64,000 nucleotides of DNA from Clostridiales bacterium (GCA_019419995.1 JAHZHZ010000008.1:25291-89290), one strand, 5' to 3'; positions 50,493-59,355 are shown, numbered from the stretch's first letter. The notes: a model not told the origin generated them from the sequence alone. Program-made: numbers and translations.

Positions 50493-51764
50493 TCAGTTTC
50501 CCACCATGATGTTGAGAATTTCCACGTCTGTGGAGCGCATACCGTCGCGACCCATACGTCCAATATTGGCAATGGTTTGCTCGATATCCCCGGCGGCGAG
50601 GCCTTCTCCGTCATTAAAGCAGCGATCTTCCTTGGCCATGCGATAGGACAGCAGACCTGCGCTTACCGCGGAGGCAATCTTTGCCGCACAGGAACTCTTA
50701 GCGCCATCGCAAACAATGCCGCCTACATTGCACAGGGTATTGGTGATGGTCATGCAGATCTGATCATAACTGCACCCATCCATGTAGGCGATGCCGCAGG
50801 CGGAACCACAGCCTGCACTTACCGCACCGCAGAAGGCGGACAGATTACCGATGTGGCGTTTAATATGCACTGAAATCAAATTGGCCAAGGCCAAAGCACG
50901 CAAAGTGGTCTCTTCATCTTTTCCCCAGGTTTTTGCGTATTCACAAATGGGCAGCGTGACGGTCATGCCCTGATTGCCGCTGCCTGAATTGATTACCACA
51001 GGCATGCTGCAGCCGTTCATGCGGGCATCAGAACCTGCTGCTGCGCGGGCTGCTGCACGGTTTTCCACGTGAGCATCGTCCAGCTCCATCATCGTCTTTC
51101 CTACTGCAGCACCGTATCGGCCGGTCATGCCCTCGGCAGAAATGGCGGTATTCATGGCAATCTGGCGTTCGAGAATGGGACGTACGTCTTCTAGCCGAAC
51201 CTCATTGGCAAATTCCAGGATTTGGCGCACATTGAGCAGGCTCTTATCCACCACATCAGTTTCCTTCTCATGGGAACTATCTGCGCTGAAGAGTACCTCA
51301 TTATTTTTTTCAATGCGGGTAATGTTGGTATGCTCCTGTTCTACGGTAACCGACGCTGTATTTGAACCTGAAACAGCTTCAATGCGGATGTAAAGGTTAT
51401 CCTTTCCTTCTACATAGCGGGTATCGCAAAAGCCTGACTGGACCAGTTCCCGGGTACGCTGGATGTCTTCCTGAGTAACCTTTTGCAAAACTTCGAATTG
51501 GAGGTTGGCGTCGCCCCCTACACAGCCAAGGATGGCAGCGGTTTCAATACCCCGTCCTCCGCCTGAATTTGGCACGATAACACTTTTGACATTTTTGATG
51601 ATGTTGCCACTTAGATAGGCGGTAATGTGTTCAGGAAAGCACCCCAACACATCACGAGCCTTTGCGGCTACAAAAGCGATGGCGATTGGCTCGGTACATC
51701 CCAGGGCCGGAACCAGCTCATGCTTGAGGATTGCAATATAACCATTGTATACCTTCCTGTCCAT
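50493..51764 (-). CDS. cyuA: L-cysteine desulfidase family protein (CyuA/YhaM, UPF0597)
   Basis: This 423-residue protein belongs to the serine dehydratase alpha-like/UPF0597 family, whose characterised members break L-cysteine to pyruvate, sulfide and ammonia with an Fe-S cluster. Landmarks are ELVPALGCTEPIAIAFVAAKA at the N-terminus, VPNSGGGRGIETAAILGCVGG, MPVVINSGSGNQGMTVTLP and CGAVSAGCGSACGIAYMDG, plus GIVCDGAKSSCAAKIASAV. The clustered cysteines are likely cluster ligands. It detoxifies or catabolises cysteine in the cytoplasm. Its promoter lies about 260 bp upstream, leaving an unusually long leader. GAGGAGA-like GGAGAG precedes the ATG. Confidence 0.9.
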   Translation of the reverse strand: MDRKVYNGYIAILKHELVPALGCTEPIAIAFVAAKARDVLGCFPEHITAYLSGNIIKNVKSVIVPNSGGGRGIETAAILGCVGGDANLQFEVLQKVTQEDIQRTRELVQSGFCDTRYVEGKDNLYIRIEAVSGSNTASVTVEQEHTNITRIEKNNEVLFSADSSHEKETDVVDKSLLNVRQILEFANEVRLEDVRPILERQIAMNTAISAEGMTGRYGAAVGKTMMELDDAHVENRAAARAAAGSDARMNGCSMPVVINSGSGNQGMTVTLPICEYAKTWGKDEETTLRALALANLISVHIKRHIGNLSAFCGAVSAGCGSACGIAYMDGCSYDQICMTITNTLCNVGGIVCDGAKSSCAAKIASAVSAGLLSYRMAKEDRCFNDGEGLAAGDIEQTIANIGRMGRDGMRSTDVEILNIMVGN

Positions 51765-51875
51765 AGTGTTTCTCTCCTTCTTAAATCAATGCTTGAGGCG
51801 TAGGGTTGTATATCCCATAGTTCTGTTTAAATTAATAGATAGAGAAAGTTGGCTTTGCACACGATTTGAACACTC

Positions 51876-51907
51876 AAAAAGTCTCTCTTCACTTGGGATC
51901 GAGAGAG
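51876..51907 (-). promoter_or_regulatory. Possible attenuator hairpin in the cyuA leader
   Basis: On the minus strand CTCTCT (51907-51902) can pair with AGAGAG (51888-51883) over a 13-nt loop, followed closely by five Ts (51880-51876). It is a modest stem, about 110 nt before the start codon. A second palindrome TCCTAGGA lies further upstream in the leader. Confidence 0.35.
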
Positions 51908-52028
51908 CGCTGAATATTATTTAAAGAATGATGTTGTACTCTTAGCCATTGGGACACAACGTTCCTAGGATCATCCCGCTTACTTCTAAAACGAGATATT
52001 AGCCTCAATAACTGTAAATACTAAATAT

Positions 52029-52057
52029 ATATTAGGATATTTTTTTGTTTTTGTCAA
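52029..52057 (-). promoter_or_regulatory. Promoter of cyuA
   Basis: On the minus strand TTGACA (52057-52052) and TAATAT (52034-52029) are 17 bases apart with an A-rich spacer. Confidence 0.8.
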
Positions 52058-52068
52058 CGGATTGCAGG

Positions 52069-52245
52069 TTAAAGAGCATGGGTATTGATTTGATTTTCCG
52101 GGGATTCCGTGTTCAGATGAAGAACAATTCCGCATAAAGGGCAGCTGAATTTATGCGGAAAATGGCTCAATCTTCTGGATGCTATGTTTGGTGAATCAAG
52201 CAAGGCATCTTTAAGATCAGAAGATACTGTGGATATTTGCATCGT
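52069..52245 (-). CDS. Possible small protein with a CxxC pair, doubtful
   Basis: A reading frame of about 58 residues begins at MQISTVSSDLKDALLD and contains HKFSCPLCGIVLHLNTES near its end. The CPLCG pair resembles a half zinc ribbon. There is no good ribosome binding site and no clear promoter, and codon use is not informative at this length. It may be a remnant of a longer gene or chance. Confidence 0.2.
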   Translation of the reverse strand, partial: TMQISTVSSDLKDALLDSPNIASRRLSHFPHKFSCPLCGIVLHLNTESPENQINTHAL

Positions 52246-52320
52246 TTTTTCTTGCAAGGATATTGTGATGCTTTGAGAGGACGATGGGCGATGAAAGCAG
52301 ATCAAATGCGTGGGAAGGTC

Positions 52321-52350
52321 TTGCCATGGCGCGTCGGGTCATGCTATGAT
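52321..52350 (+). promoter_or_regulatory. Promoter of the aldo/keto reductase gene
   Basis: TTGCCA (52321-52326) and TATGAT (52345-52350) are 18 bases apart; TGC before the -10 gives an extended -10 element. The leader is about 95 nt. Confidence 0.7.
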
Positions 52351-52451
52351 AGATGGGAAGCAGGGGCTGTTTGGTTGAAAGGGAACGCACGAGGTTTTGT
52401 AGTAAAAGCAGAATATGTAATTTGGGTACATGAATTGGAGATGAAGTTCGA

Positions 52452-53645
52452 ATGATTTACAGTGATTTTCGTGGAGAAAAGCTTTCGCTATTGGGCTTTG
52501 GCGCCATGCGGCTTCCCCTGCTAAATGGGGAAGGAATCATTGATGAGGAACAGGTGGCTCAGATGGTTGATTGCGCCATGGCGCAAGGGTTGAACTATTT
52601 TGATACGGCCTACCCCTATCATAGTGGAGAGTCTGAACGGGTTTTGGGCCGGATACTCTCAAGCTATGACCGGGAGAGCTTTTATCTGGCGGATAAATAC
52701 CCGGGACATCAGATCAGCGAGAGCTATGATCCCAAGGCGATTTTTGAGGAACAGCTCAAAAAGTGTGGCGTGACATATTTTGATTTCTACCTTTTGCACA
52801 ATGTCAGCGACATCTCTTTGAAAACTTATCTGGATCCGCGGTGGGGTATTCTGGATTATTTTCTAGAGCAGCGGGCCAGGGGACGTATCCGCCATCTGGG
52901 GTTTTCCACCCATGGAAGCCTGGAATGTATGCGCCGGTTTCTGGATCTCCATGGCAGGGATATGGAATTTTGTCAGATTCAGTTAAACTATCTGGATTGG
53001 ACGTTGCAAAGCGCCCGGGAGAAGTGCGAACTGTTAAAGGAATATGGAATTGATGTGTGGGTCATGGAACCGCTCCGGGGCGGTAAGCTGTCTTCCCTCC
53101 CAGATCAGGATATGGCCAGGCTGGAGATGCTGCGCCCGGGTGTGGGGGCGCCGGAATGGGCTTTCCGCTGGCTTCAGGGTTTGGAAAACGTAAAGGTTAT
53201 TCTCAGCGGTATGTCTTCTCTGGCGCAGATGCAGGACAATTTAAATACTTTTGCCCAGCACTGTCCCACCAGTGATCAGGAGAACCAGGTGCTGATGGAA
53301 ATTGCCGAGGGCATGAAAAATTCTGTACCCTGCACAGCCTGTCGCTATTGTTGTGAGGGTTGTCCTAAGGGATTGGACATTCCTATGCTGCTTGCTCATT
53401 ATAACGATTTTCGATTTGCTGAAAACTTCAACATTACCATGGCAATCGAAGCGCTTGATCAGGATAAAACGCCTGCAGCCTGCATTGGCTGCGGAAAATG
53501 TGCGCAGGTCTGTCCTCAGGGCATCGATATTCCGGAGGCTATGCGAGATTTTGCACAGAGACTTGCCGCTCAACCCAGCTGGGCCGAAATTAGCCGACAG
53601 CGGGAAGAGGCACAGCGAAAGATGGATCTGAAATACAAAGATTGA
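52452..53645 (+). CDS. Aldo/keto reductase with C-terminal ferredoxin domain
   Basis: This 397-residue protein has an N-terminal aldo/keto reductase barrel and a C-terminal two-cluster ferredoxin module. The barrel shows GFGAMRLPLL, the catalytic region NYFDTAYPYHSGESE (Asp and Tyr), the lysine in YLADKYP and the histidine in FYLLHNV. The ferredoxin part has CTACRYCCEGCPKG and CIGCGKCAQVCPQG, fitting two [4Fe-4S] clusters. Such fused enzymes are common in anaerobes and may link carbonyl reduction to ferredoxin electrons; the substrate is unknown. GGAG is about 11 bases before the ATG. Confidence 0.93.
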   Translation: MIYSDFRGEKLSLLGFGAMRLPLLNGEGIIDEEQVAQMVDCAMAQGLNYFDTAYPYHSGESERVLGRILSSYDRESFYLADKYPGHQISESYDPKAIFEEQLKKCGVTYFDFYLLHNVSDISLKTYLDPRWGILDYFLEQRARGRIRHLGFSTHGSLECMRRFLDLHGRDMEFCQIQLNYLDWTLQSAREKCELLKEYGIDVWVMEPLRGGKLSSLPDQDMARLEMLRPGVGAPEWAFRWLQGLENVKVILSGMSSLAQMQDNLNTFAQHCPTSDQENQVLMEIAEGMKNSVPCTACRYCCEGCPKGLDIPMLLAHYNDFRFAENFNITMAIEALDQDKTPAACIGCGKCAQVCPQGIDIPEAMRDFAQRLAAQPSWAEISRQREEAQRKMDLKYKD

Positions 53646-53717
53646 TGGTGTAAATTTATCAGTGATCAAAGGCGGGTTTTCGCCGGGGGAATTTGTTTTT
53701 CAGATCCTGAGAATGTC

Positions 53718-53757
53718 AAAGGACGGAAATTCTGATGAAATTCCGTCCTTTAATTTT
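53718..53757 (+). terminator. Terminator of the aldo/keto reductase gene
   Basis: AAAGGACGGAA (53718-53728) pairs with TTCCGTCCTTT (53741-53751), followed by AATTTTATC. Confidence 0.85.
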
Positions 53758-53808
53758 ATCCACTGCGATGTGGTGAGAACTATAAAATGCAGCTATATTG
53801 AGATTGGA

Positions 53809-55128
53809 TCAATGTTCCGTACGTTTATCTTTGGAGAGCAGAAAGATAAACAACAGGGAACTGAGCAACAATAAGAAAGGATAGAATAGCAGGGGAATGA
53901 TTTGAAATGCGGTGAGCCGGTAGCCCAATTCGTTTACTGCGGAGATGGCAACCAGCATTTGTGCGCCGTAGGGCAGGATACCCTGAGTTATGCAGGAGAA
54001 GGTGTCTAACAGGGAAGCGGCTTTTCTGGGAGAAATGCCATAGTCTCGGGCCATTTCCTGCGCAATGGGATTGGCCATGACGATGGCGACAGTGTTGTTG
54101 GCAGTGGCGATATCCATGGCCGTTACCAGCAGACCCATACCCAATTGTCCGCCTCGCTTTCCTTTGAATAGCCGGCGGAAGAAGGCCAACAGAGCGTCAA
54201 AACCGCCGTATTCGCGGATCAGGGCACAGATGGCGGATACCAGTATGGCAACGATGGCCGTTTCAAACATTCCAGATGCCCCGGAGCCCATGCTGGAAAT
54301 CAGGGCGGTGGGTTCGATAGCGCCCGTAGCCAACATAATTGCGGCACCGGACACGATGCCTATTAGCAGCACGACAAATACATTAATGCCTAAAATTCCA
54401 CCACCAAGGACCAACAAATAGGGGACAACCTGTATCAGATTGTAATCTTGTATCTCCGTTGCGATTGTGTCGTGTCCCAGTGTGAGCACAAGAATCAATG
54501 CCAGTGTGGCCAGCGCAGCGGGAAGGGCGATGTGGAAATTCTCCCGGAATTTATCCTTCATTTCACAACCTTGGCCATTGCATGCGGCAATGGTGGTGTC
54601 CGAAATAAAGGAAAGGTTGTCACCGAACATGGCACCACCTATTACGGAAGCCACACATAGGGGTAAGCCGAAGCCCGAAGCGGCGGAAATGGAAGCTGCA
54701 ATGGGAGCAATTAGCGTGATGGTTCCCACGGAGGTTCCCATGGCCAGGGAGACAAAGCAGCTCACTATAAACAATACGGCTACAGCAAATTGTGCAGGAA
54801 TCAGAGAAAGTAGGAAGTAAGCTACACTTTCTGCGCTGCTACGGCCTACAACACCCACAAATACACCCGCCGTGAGAAAGATCAGTACCATCGTGACTAT
54901 GTTTTTGTCGCCGATGCCTCTACCCATGCATTCCAGCTTTGCTTCAAATTTCATACGTGGATTTTGAAGGCAGGCCACTAATAGTGCCAGCAAAAAAGCC
55001 ACTACAATGGGAATGTTGTAAAATCCCATGGGGATCTTTAATATGTATTCAAATAAAATACCTGCGCCCAGATAAAAAACAATAAATACGGCAATAGGCA
55101 ACAGGGCCCGAATATTTCCCTTTTTCAT
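53809..55128 (-). CDS. NhaC family Na+/H+ or organic-acid antiporter
   Basis: This 439-residue membrane protein has about 11-12 helices and belongs to the NhaC superfamily. Landmarks are SFVSLAMGTSVGTITLIAPIA-like residues (VSLAMGTSVGTITLIAPI), CVASVIGGAMFGDNLSFISDTT and ATANNTVAIVMANPIAQE. The family includes Na+/H+ antiporters and malate/lactate exchangers, so the exact substrate is open. I start at the ATG at 55128, because the longer frame from 55167 begins inside the -10 box. AAGGGA precedes the ATG. Confidence 0.9.
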   Translation of the reverse strand: MKKGNIRALLPIAVFIVFYLGAGILFEYILKIPMGFYNIPIVVAFLLALLVACLQNPRMKFEAKLECMGRGIGDKNIVTMVLIFLTAGVFVGVVGRSSAESVAYFLLSLIPAQFAVAVLFIVSCFVSLAMGTSVGTITLIAPIAASISAASGFGLPLCVASVIGGAMFGDNLSFISDTTIAACNGQGCEMKDKFRENFHIALPAALATLALILVLTLGHDTIATEIQDYNLIQVVPYLLVLGGGILGINVFVVLLIGIVSGAAIMLATGAIEPTALISSMGSGASGMFETAIVAILVSAICALIREYGGFDALLAFFRRLFKGKRGGQLGMGLLVTAMDIATANNTVAIVMANPIAQEMARDYGISPRKAASLLDTFSCITQGILPYGAQMLVAISAVNELGYRLTAFQIIPLLFYPFLLLLSSLLFIFLLSKDKRTEH

Positions 55129-55165
55129 AAGATCTGTCCCTTCTTTAAATCTGTGGTTCCCGATC

Positions 55166-55194
55166 ATTATACGCTCTTTTCCTCAATATTACAA
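55166..55194 (-). promoter_or_regulatory. Promoter of the NhaC-type antiporter gene
   Basis: On the minus strand TTGTAA (55194-55189) and TATAAT (55171-55166) are separated by 17 bases. Its position fixes the start codon at 55128. Confidence 0.85.
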
Positions 55195-55221
55195 TTTGTA
55201 CTGGCTATTTTGCACAGAAAA

Positions 55222-55230
55222 TGTTATAAT
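55222..55230 (+). promoter_or_regulatory. Extended -10 promoter of the glutamine-amidotransferase-like gene
   Basis: TGTTATAAT with a perfect TATAAT at 55225-55230 lies 47 bp before the start codon. No good -35 box is seen. It is divergent from the antiporter promoter, with the -10 boxes about 55 bp apart. Confidence 0.6.
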
Positions 55231-55277
55231 ATTAACAATCAATGTTTGCTTGTAAGTGAAAGAGAGGAGGATTTGCG

Positions 55278-56024
55278 ATGGCTAAGCGAGTATTACTGGC
55301 AGGAGAATCCTGGTCAAGCCACACTACCCATGTGAAGGGATTCGACACCTTTTTTACTTCGGTATATGAGGAGGGAGGGAAGTGGCTGATCGAGGCTCTG
55401 GAGAAATCCGGTTACGAAGTAGATTATTTGCCCAATCACAAGATTCCCACCCTGTTTCCTACCACCATGGAGGAGATCTCTCGATATGCTTGCGTGATAC
55501 TTTCGGATACAGGTTCCAATACCCTGTTGCTGCATCCTGAAACCTTTGGAAAATCCAAGCGCACGCCCAACCGCTGCATGTTGATCAGGGATTATGTGCG
55601 TGAGGGCGGCGCGCTGCTGATGGTGGGTGGCTATATGTCTTTTTCTGGTGTAGATGCCCGGGCCAAGTATGGGCATACGGCGCTGCGCGAAGTTTTACCT
55701 GTCAGATGCCTGGAGGTGGACGATCTGATGGAGCATCCAGAGGGCATCTATCCTCAAATTCTCAAGGATCATCCCGCTTTAAAGAATGTTCCTGAAAATT
55801 GGCCCTTCTTCTTGGGCTATAACAAGACTCTGCCCATACCGGAGGGAGACGTGATTATGACGGTGGATGGAGATCCATTTCTTGCTTTCGGTGAATTTGG
55901 CAAGGGCCGTTCGGCCATCTTTGCATCCGACTGTGCGCCTCACTGGGGTCCACCCGAGTTTGTTGACTGGGAGGGCTACCAACCGCTGTGGAAAGGTATA
56001 ATGGATTACATCACGCGCAGTTAA
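55278..56024 (+). CDS. Glutamine amidotransferase-like (GATase1-like, PF07090) protein
   Basis: This 248-residue protein has a class I amidotransferase-like flavodoxin fold. It shows LAGESWSSHTTHVKGFDTFFTSVYEEGGKWLIEAL, CVILSDTGSNTLLLHP, YVREGGALLMVGGYMSFSGVDA and GRSAIFASDCAPHWGP. These match the cytoplasmic PF07090 family, whose members lack a standard amidotransferase triad and have no settled function. GAGGAGGA precedes the ATG. It has its own promoter and terminator and is divergent from the antiporter gene. Confidence 0.85.
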   Translation: MAKRVLLAGESWSSHTTHVKGFDTFFTSVYEEGGKWLIEALEKSGYEVDYLPNHKIPTLFPTTMEEISRYACVILSDTGSNTLLLHPETFGKSKRTPNRCMLIRDYVREGGALLMVGGYMSFSGVDARAKYGHTALREVLPVRCLEVDDLMEHPEGIYPQILKDHPALKNVPENWPFFLGYNKTLPIPEGDVIMTVDGDPFLAFGEFGKGRSAIFASDCAPHWGPPEFVDWEGYQPLWKGIMDYITRS

Positions 56025-56043
56025 TCATTGCTGCATTGCATTT

Positions 56044-56082
56044 AAAGAGGGCCTTCACGGTTTTTGCCGTGGGCCCTTTGAT
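56044..56082 (+). terminator. Terminator after the amidotransferase-like gene
   Basis: GGGCC and CACGG (56049-56060, with a TT bulge) pair with CCGTG and GGCCC (56067-56076), followed by TTTGATTTA. Confidence 0.8.
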
Positions 56083-56106
56083 TTATGGTCGCTGGATGAT
56101 GCATTT

Positions 56107-56823
56107 CTACAGCTCGGCAATAAAGTATACATATTCCAGAGAACGCAGTGCTTCGATAATTTCATCGTGGCGCTTGTATTTTTTTAGTTCTGCGCTGGTA
56201 ATGGTGAGGGAAATGGAATATACGCTTAATCCGGAATTTAGATAGGCTGGATTGGATTCTATATCATCGATGCGTACGCCCAGGCGTCTTAAGGTGGTTG
56301 CGAAGTCTTGCAATTTCAACTTATCTGTCAGCTCCAAATGGATTTCGAAGTGGTTGGAACGGTCCTTCAGATAGGCTTCAAAGGCGGGGAAAAGGGAAAG
56401 GCAGACCAGCAGCGCCACAAATCCAGCCAGAGCTACGGTGTACAGGCAGGCGCCCACGGCCAGGCCTACAGCGCTGCATGCCCAAAGCCCCACCGATGTG
56501 GTCAAGCCTTTGATTTGGCTGCGAGAGGAAAAGAGAATGGAGTTACAGCTGATGATGGCCAGACCAATGATGGCTGCTGCCGACAGGACGGGGACGCCTG
56601 AACCAGGATAGGACAAATTTGTATCCAGCATCATGGCAATGGCAGAGGCCAGACAGACCAGCATAAAGGTGCGCAATCCGGCTACGTGGCGCTTTGTGGC
56701 TCGTTCACAGCCGATAATCGCGCCGAAGAGCATGGCCAGTGCCAGCCGAAGCAAAATAGACCAGGCGCCGCCATCTACGGCCCAGGGACCCAGCAATTTG
56801 GCGATAGGGTCATTGATGTTCAT
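56107..56823 (-). CDS. MgtC/SapB family membrane protein
   Basis: This 238-residue protein has four to five membrane helices with the MgtC core ALAMLFGAIIGCERATKRHVAGLRTFMLVCLASAIAMML, then an ACT-like C-terminal domain (FEIHLELTDKLKLQDFATTL onward). MgtC proteins modulate magnesium homeostasis and membrane ATPases; their activity is not settled. I start at the ATG at 56823 with GGAGG eight bases before it. It begins 4 bp after the stop of the antiporter gene, so the two are coupled in one operon. Confidence 0.9.
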   Translation of the reverse strand: MNINDPIAKLLGPWAVDGGAWSILLRLALAMLFGAIIGCERATKRHVAGLRTFMLVCLASAIAMMLDTNLSYPGSGVPVLSAAAIIGLAIISCNSILFSSRSQIKGLTTSVGLWACSAVGLAVGACLYTVALAGFVALLVCLSLFPAFEAYLKDRSNHFEIHLELTDKLKLQDFATTLRRLGVRIDDIESNPAYLNSGLSVYSISLTITSAELKKYKRHDEIIEALRSLEYVYFIAEL

Positions 56824-56827
56824 GCTT

Positions 56828-58294
56828 CTAACCTCCAAATCTTCTCGTATTTATGTGACGGTGCAGCAGATAATCTGCATATTCCTGTTGTTCCGTTGCG
56901 GCCTGAGTAAAGACAGCTTCCTCTTCGGAGATGGGAGGCGGTGCGTGAACCGGCAATTCTTCCTGAATTTTCTGAATGCGGGCAATGAGCAGTTCCAATT
57001 GGGACTGACTTTTGATTTCTGCTGGGAGCTCTTCTTCCGGGATAAGATCCTCAATTTTATCGGAGTAGGCGCCGGAAAGATACAGAGCCAGCTTTGAACA
57101 TGCAGGACCCACCAATTCGTAGAGTACACTGGAGGCGAGTATAATGGTTTGCAGATCTTCGCCTACTTGCCCCCCCAGGGTACGTGCACCCAAGACTGCC
57201 AATCCGATGGAGACGCCTGCCTGGGGTATCAGTGCCAGTCCCAGATAGTTGCGCACTTTTGCCGGCTTTTTTACTAGGCCGCAGCCCAGCCAGGCGCCCA
57301 GGTATTTACCGATGATGCGCACCAGAAAGTAGGAGACACCTACCACTGCTAGGGAAACGGTGCCTGCTGAATTGTTTCCGCCCATCAGGGAATCCAGCTG
57401 GAAACTCAGCCCGGATTTGACGAAAAATAGCAGCAGAATCGGCGGACTGAAATAGTTTAGCTGCTTGAATAGGTTGTCGTCATCCGTGAGGTTAATGTAA
57501 ACCATCCCCATGGACATGCATCCCAGCAGTGGAGAGACATCCAGCAGAGTACATATGCCACAAAAGGCAAAGAGCATTGCGATGGATACGATAAGACGAT
57601 TATCAGTGGAGCGCTTGCGAAACAGCAGTTTGAGCACTCCGCCAAATAGCCCGCCAAGAATTAGCACGCCCAGATTGATCAGTAGCGGTTTGACGATGGT
57701 TTCAAATCCACCTGCACTTTTTGCGCCCATGGAAGAAAGCGCTACGGAAATAGAGACAGAGTAGGCTACAAGGCTTACCACGTCATCCAGAGCCACCACC
57801 TGTAACAGCGTATCCACAAAATCACCATGGGAGTGGGTTTGACGGATGGTCATGATGGTGGAGGCCGGTGCGGTGGCCGAAGCCAGTGCGGAAAGCACGA
57901 TGGAAAAATCCAGGCTCAATTCCAATATCCAATAGGTGAGGATAAAGACTAACAAGCTCGCCATGAGTGCTTCTAACAGCGTAATTACCAGGACCTTCAT
58001 GCCATTTTTCCGAAGCGTGGACAGGCGGAAAAATTCGCCCACGCCAAAGGCGATGAAAGCTAGGGCAATGTCGGAAATAAAATCCATTCCATGAATGACA
58101 TAGTCCGGAATCAGATCCAGGCAGTAAGGCCCAATGGCAATGCCAGTCAGAATATAAGCAGTTACATTGGGTAGGCGTAGCCGCTTGGTGATGCGCGTCA
58201 TGGCAAAACCCAAAAACAGCATTAGCGCCACCGATATAATGACCGGTGCCACCTGTGAGGAAACGGCAAGTTTATAATAAATGCGATCCAACAT
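56828..58294 (-). CDS. CPA2 family cation:proton antiporter (KefB/NhaS-like)
   Basis: This 488-residue membrane protein has about 12-13 helices and a 75-residue cytoplasmic tail. The core includes LPNVTAYILTGIAIGPYCLDLIP, ALASATAPASTIMTI, the acidic pair in VVALDDVVSLVAY and LGLALIPQAGVSIGLAVLGA. These match the CPA2 antiporters that exchange Na+ or K+ for protons. No Rossmann RCK domain is present, unlike KefB/KefC. The tail is charged and helical (EIKSQSQLELLIARIQKIQEEL). It is followed by the MgtC-like gene and is divergent from a LysR gene that may control both. Confidence 0.9.
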   Translation of the reverse strand: MLDRIYYKLAVSSQVAPVIISVALMLFLGFAMTRITKRLRLPNVTAYILTGIAIGPYCLDLIPDYVIHGMDFISDIALAFIAFGVGEFFRLSTLRKNGMKVLVITLLEALMASLLVFILTYWILELSLDFSIVLSALASATAPASTIMTIRQTHSHGDFVDTLLQVVALDDVVSLVAYSVSISVALSSMGAKSAGGFETIVKPLLINLGVLILGGLFGGVLKLLFRKRSTDNRLIVSIAMLFAFCGICTLLDVSPLLGCMSMGMVYINLTDDDNLFKQLNYFSPPILLLFFVKSGLSFQLDSLMGGNNSAGTVSLAVVGVSYFLVRIIGKYLGAWLGCGLVKKPAKVRNYLGLALIPQAGVSIGLAVLGARTLGGQVGEDLQTIILASSVLYELVGPACSKLALYLSGAYSDKIEDLIPEEELPAEIKSQSQLELLIARIQKIQEELPVHAPPPISEEEAVFTQAATEQQEYADYLLHRHINTRRFGG

Positions 58295-58317
58295 ACCTCC
58301 CGATCCTCCTTTTTATC

Positions 58318-58346
58318 TTGCCTTTGATTGTTAATTATGGTATAAC
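58318..58346 (+). promoter_or_regulatory. Promoter of the LysR gene, overlapping the divergent antiporter control region
   Basis: TTGCCT (58318-58323) and TATAAC (58341-58346) are 17 bases apart. The opposite strand has weaker promoter-like boxes (TTTGCA/TATACC) in the same 60 bp, fitting a shared LysR control region. Confidence 0.65.
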
Positions 58347-58399
58347 ATAAGTATAATAAATGCAAATTATATTTATTTTTACAATCATAAATTATTAGA

Positions 58400-59308
58400 A
58401 TGGTGATGTCTGTGCTGGATGTAAAGTTGAACACGCTGCTTGCTGTGGCGGAAACGAATAATTTTACCCGGGCTGCGGAACTGTTGTCCCTGACGCAACC
58501 GGCCGTCAGTCACCACATCGCTCTGTTGGAGCAGGAATTGGGTGTCCAACTTTTCGTGCGATGCCGTGGGAAAGCGCAAGTAACCCGTGAAGGGGAGATT
58601 GCTGTGCGCTATGCCCGGCGGATGAAGGCATTATATGATAAGATGCAGGGAGAAATCAATGACGCAGAGTCGCGGCTTACCCGAATTCGAGTTGGTATTA
58701 CGCACACTTCGGAGAGCAATATCATTACCGAAGCCCTGGCAAAATATGGTAGGGAAAATGGAGGCGTAATTATAACAATTATTACAGACACCATTCAAAA
58801 TCTTTATAGTTCCGTGGAAAATTATGACCTGGACCTGGCTATTGTGGAGGGACGCCGTCCTTCATCTGGACTTAATAGCCTGATGCTGGATACGGACAGC
58901 ATTGTTTGTATACTTTCTCCAGAGCATCCTCTTTCCCGGAGGGCTATGGTTACGCTGGAGGATTTAAAGCGGCAAAAATTGATTCTGCGCTTGCCTTCCT
59001 CGGGCACGCGCAAGCTGTTTGAATCCCATCTGGCCAGCGTTAATGAAAGCATTGATCACTTTGATATAGCGATTGAAGTTGACAATATTGCCACAATTAA
59101 GGATCTGGTGCGCAAGGGACTGGGCGTTTCTGTGTTGGCACGAAGCACCTGCATGGATGAAATTCGAAAGGGAAAGATTGTAAGCCTGCCCATAGAGAAT
59201 TTGAGCATGATTCGTGAAACCAGTCTCGTCTACAGGCAAGACTTTAACTATATAGATTTGCTTAATGATTTCGTTCGATTGTATCAACAGCTGGCCAAGA
59301 TGCAGTAA
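58400..59308 (+). CDS. LysR family transcriptional regulator
   Basis: This regulator of about 300 residues has the LysR helix-turn-helix at its N-terminus (LNTLLAVAETNNFTRAAELLSLTQPAVSHHIALLEQELGVQLFV) and a ligand-binding domain (TRIRVGITHTSESNIIT onward). The start is uncertain: ATG 58400 and 58406 and GTG 58412 are in frame. GGTGAT at 58402-58407 is an excellent match to the 16S tail and favours GTG 58412, giving MLDVKLNTLLA. It is divergent from the antiporter/MgtC operon, its likely target. Confidence 0.92.
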   Translation: MVMSVLDVKLNTLLAVAETNNFTRAAELLSLTQPAVSHHIALLEQELGVQLFVRCRGKAQVTREGEIAVRYARRMKALYDKMQGEINDAESRLTRIRVGITHTSESNIITEALAKYGRENGGVIITIITDTIQNLYSSVENYDLDLAIVEGRRPSSGLNSLMLDTDSIVCILSPEHPLSRRAMVTLEDLKRQKLILRLPSSGTRKLFESHLASVNESIDHFDIAIEVDNIATIKDLVRKGLGVSVLARSTCMDEIRKGKIVSLPIENLSMIRETSLVYRQDFNYIDLLNDFVRLYQQLAKMQ

Positions 59309-59355
59309 AGCCAACGAGCGCAGACGGGAAAGTGCAAAATAGTCTTGCCAAAGCA

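Larger units (their letters stand above)
51765..52451. other. Long intergenic stretch between cyuA and the aldo/keto reductase gene
   Basis: The first half (to 52057) holds the cyuA promoter and its leader. The second half (52060-52340) contains no clear gene on the plus strand. On the minus strand a small reading frame with a CPLCG pair is possible (see separate entry). The right end (52321-52350) holds the reductase promoter. Confidence 0.65.

Noticed and set aside
51765..52057. T-box riboswitch before cyuA
   Set aside because: The conserved T-box sequence and a specifier loop pattern were not found.
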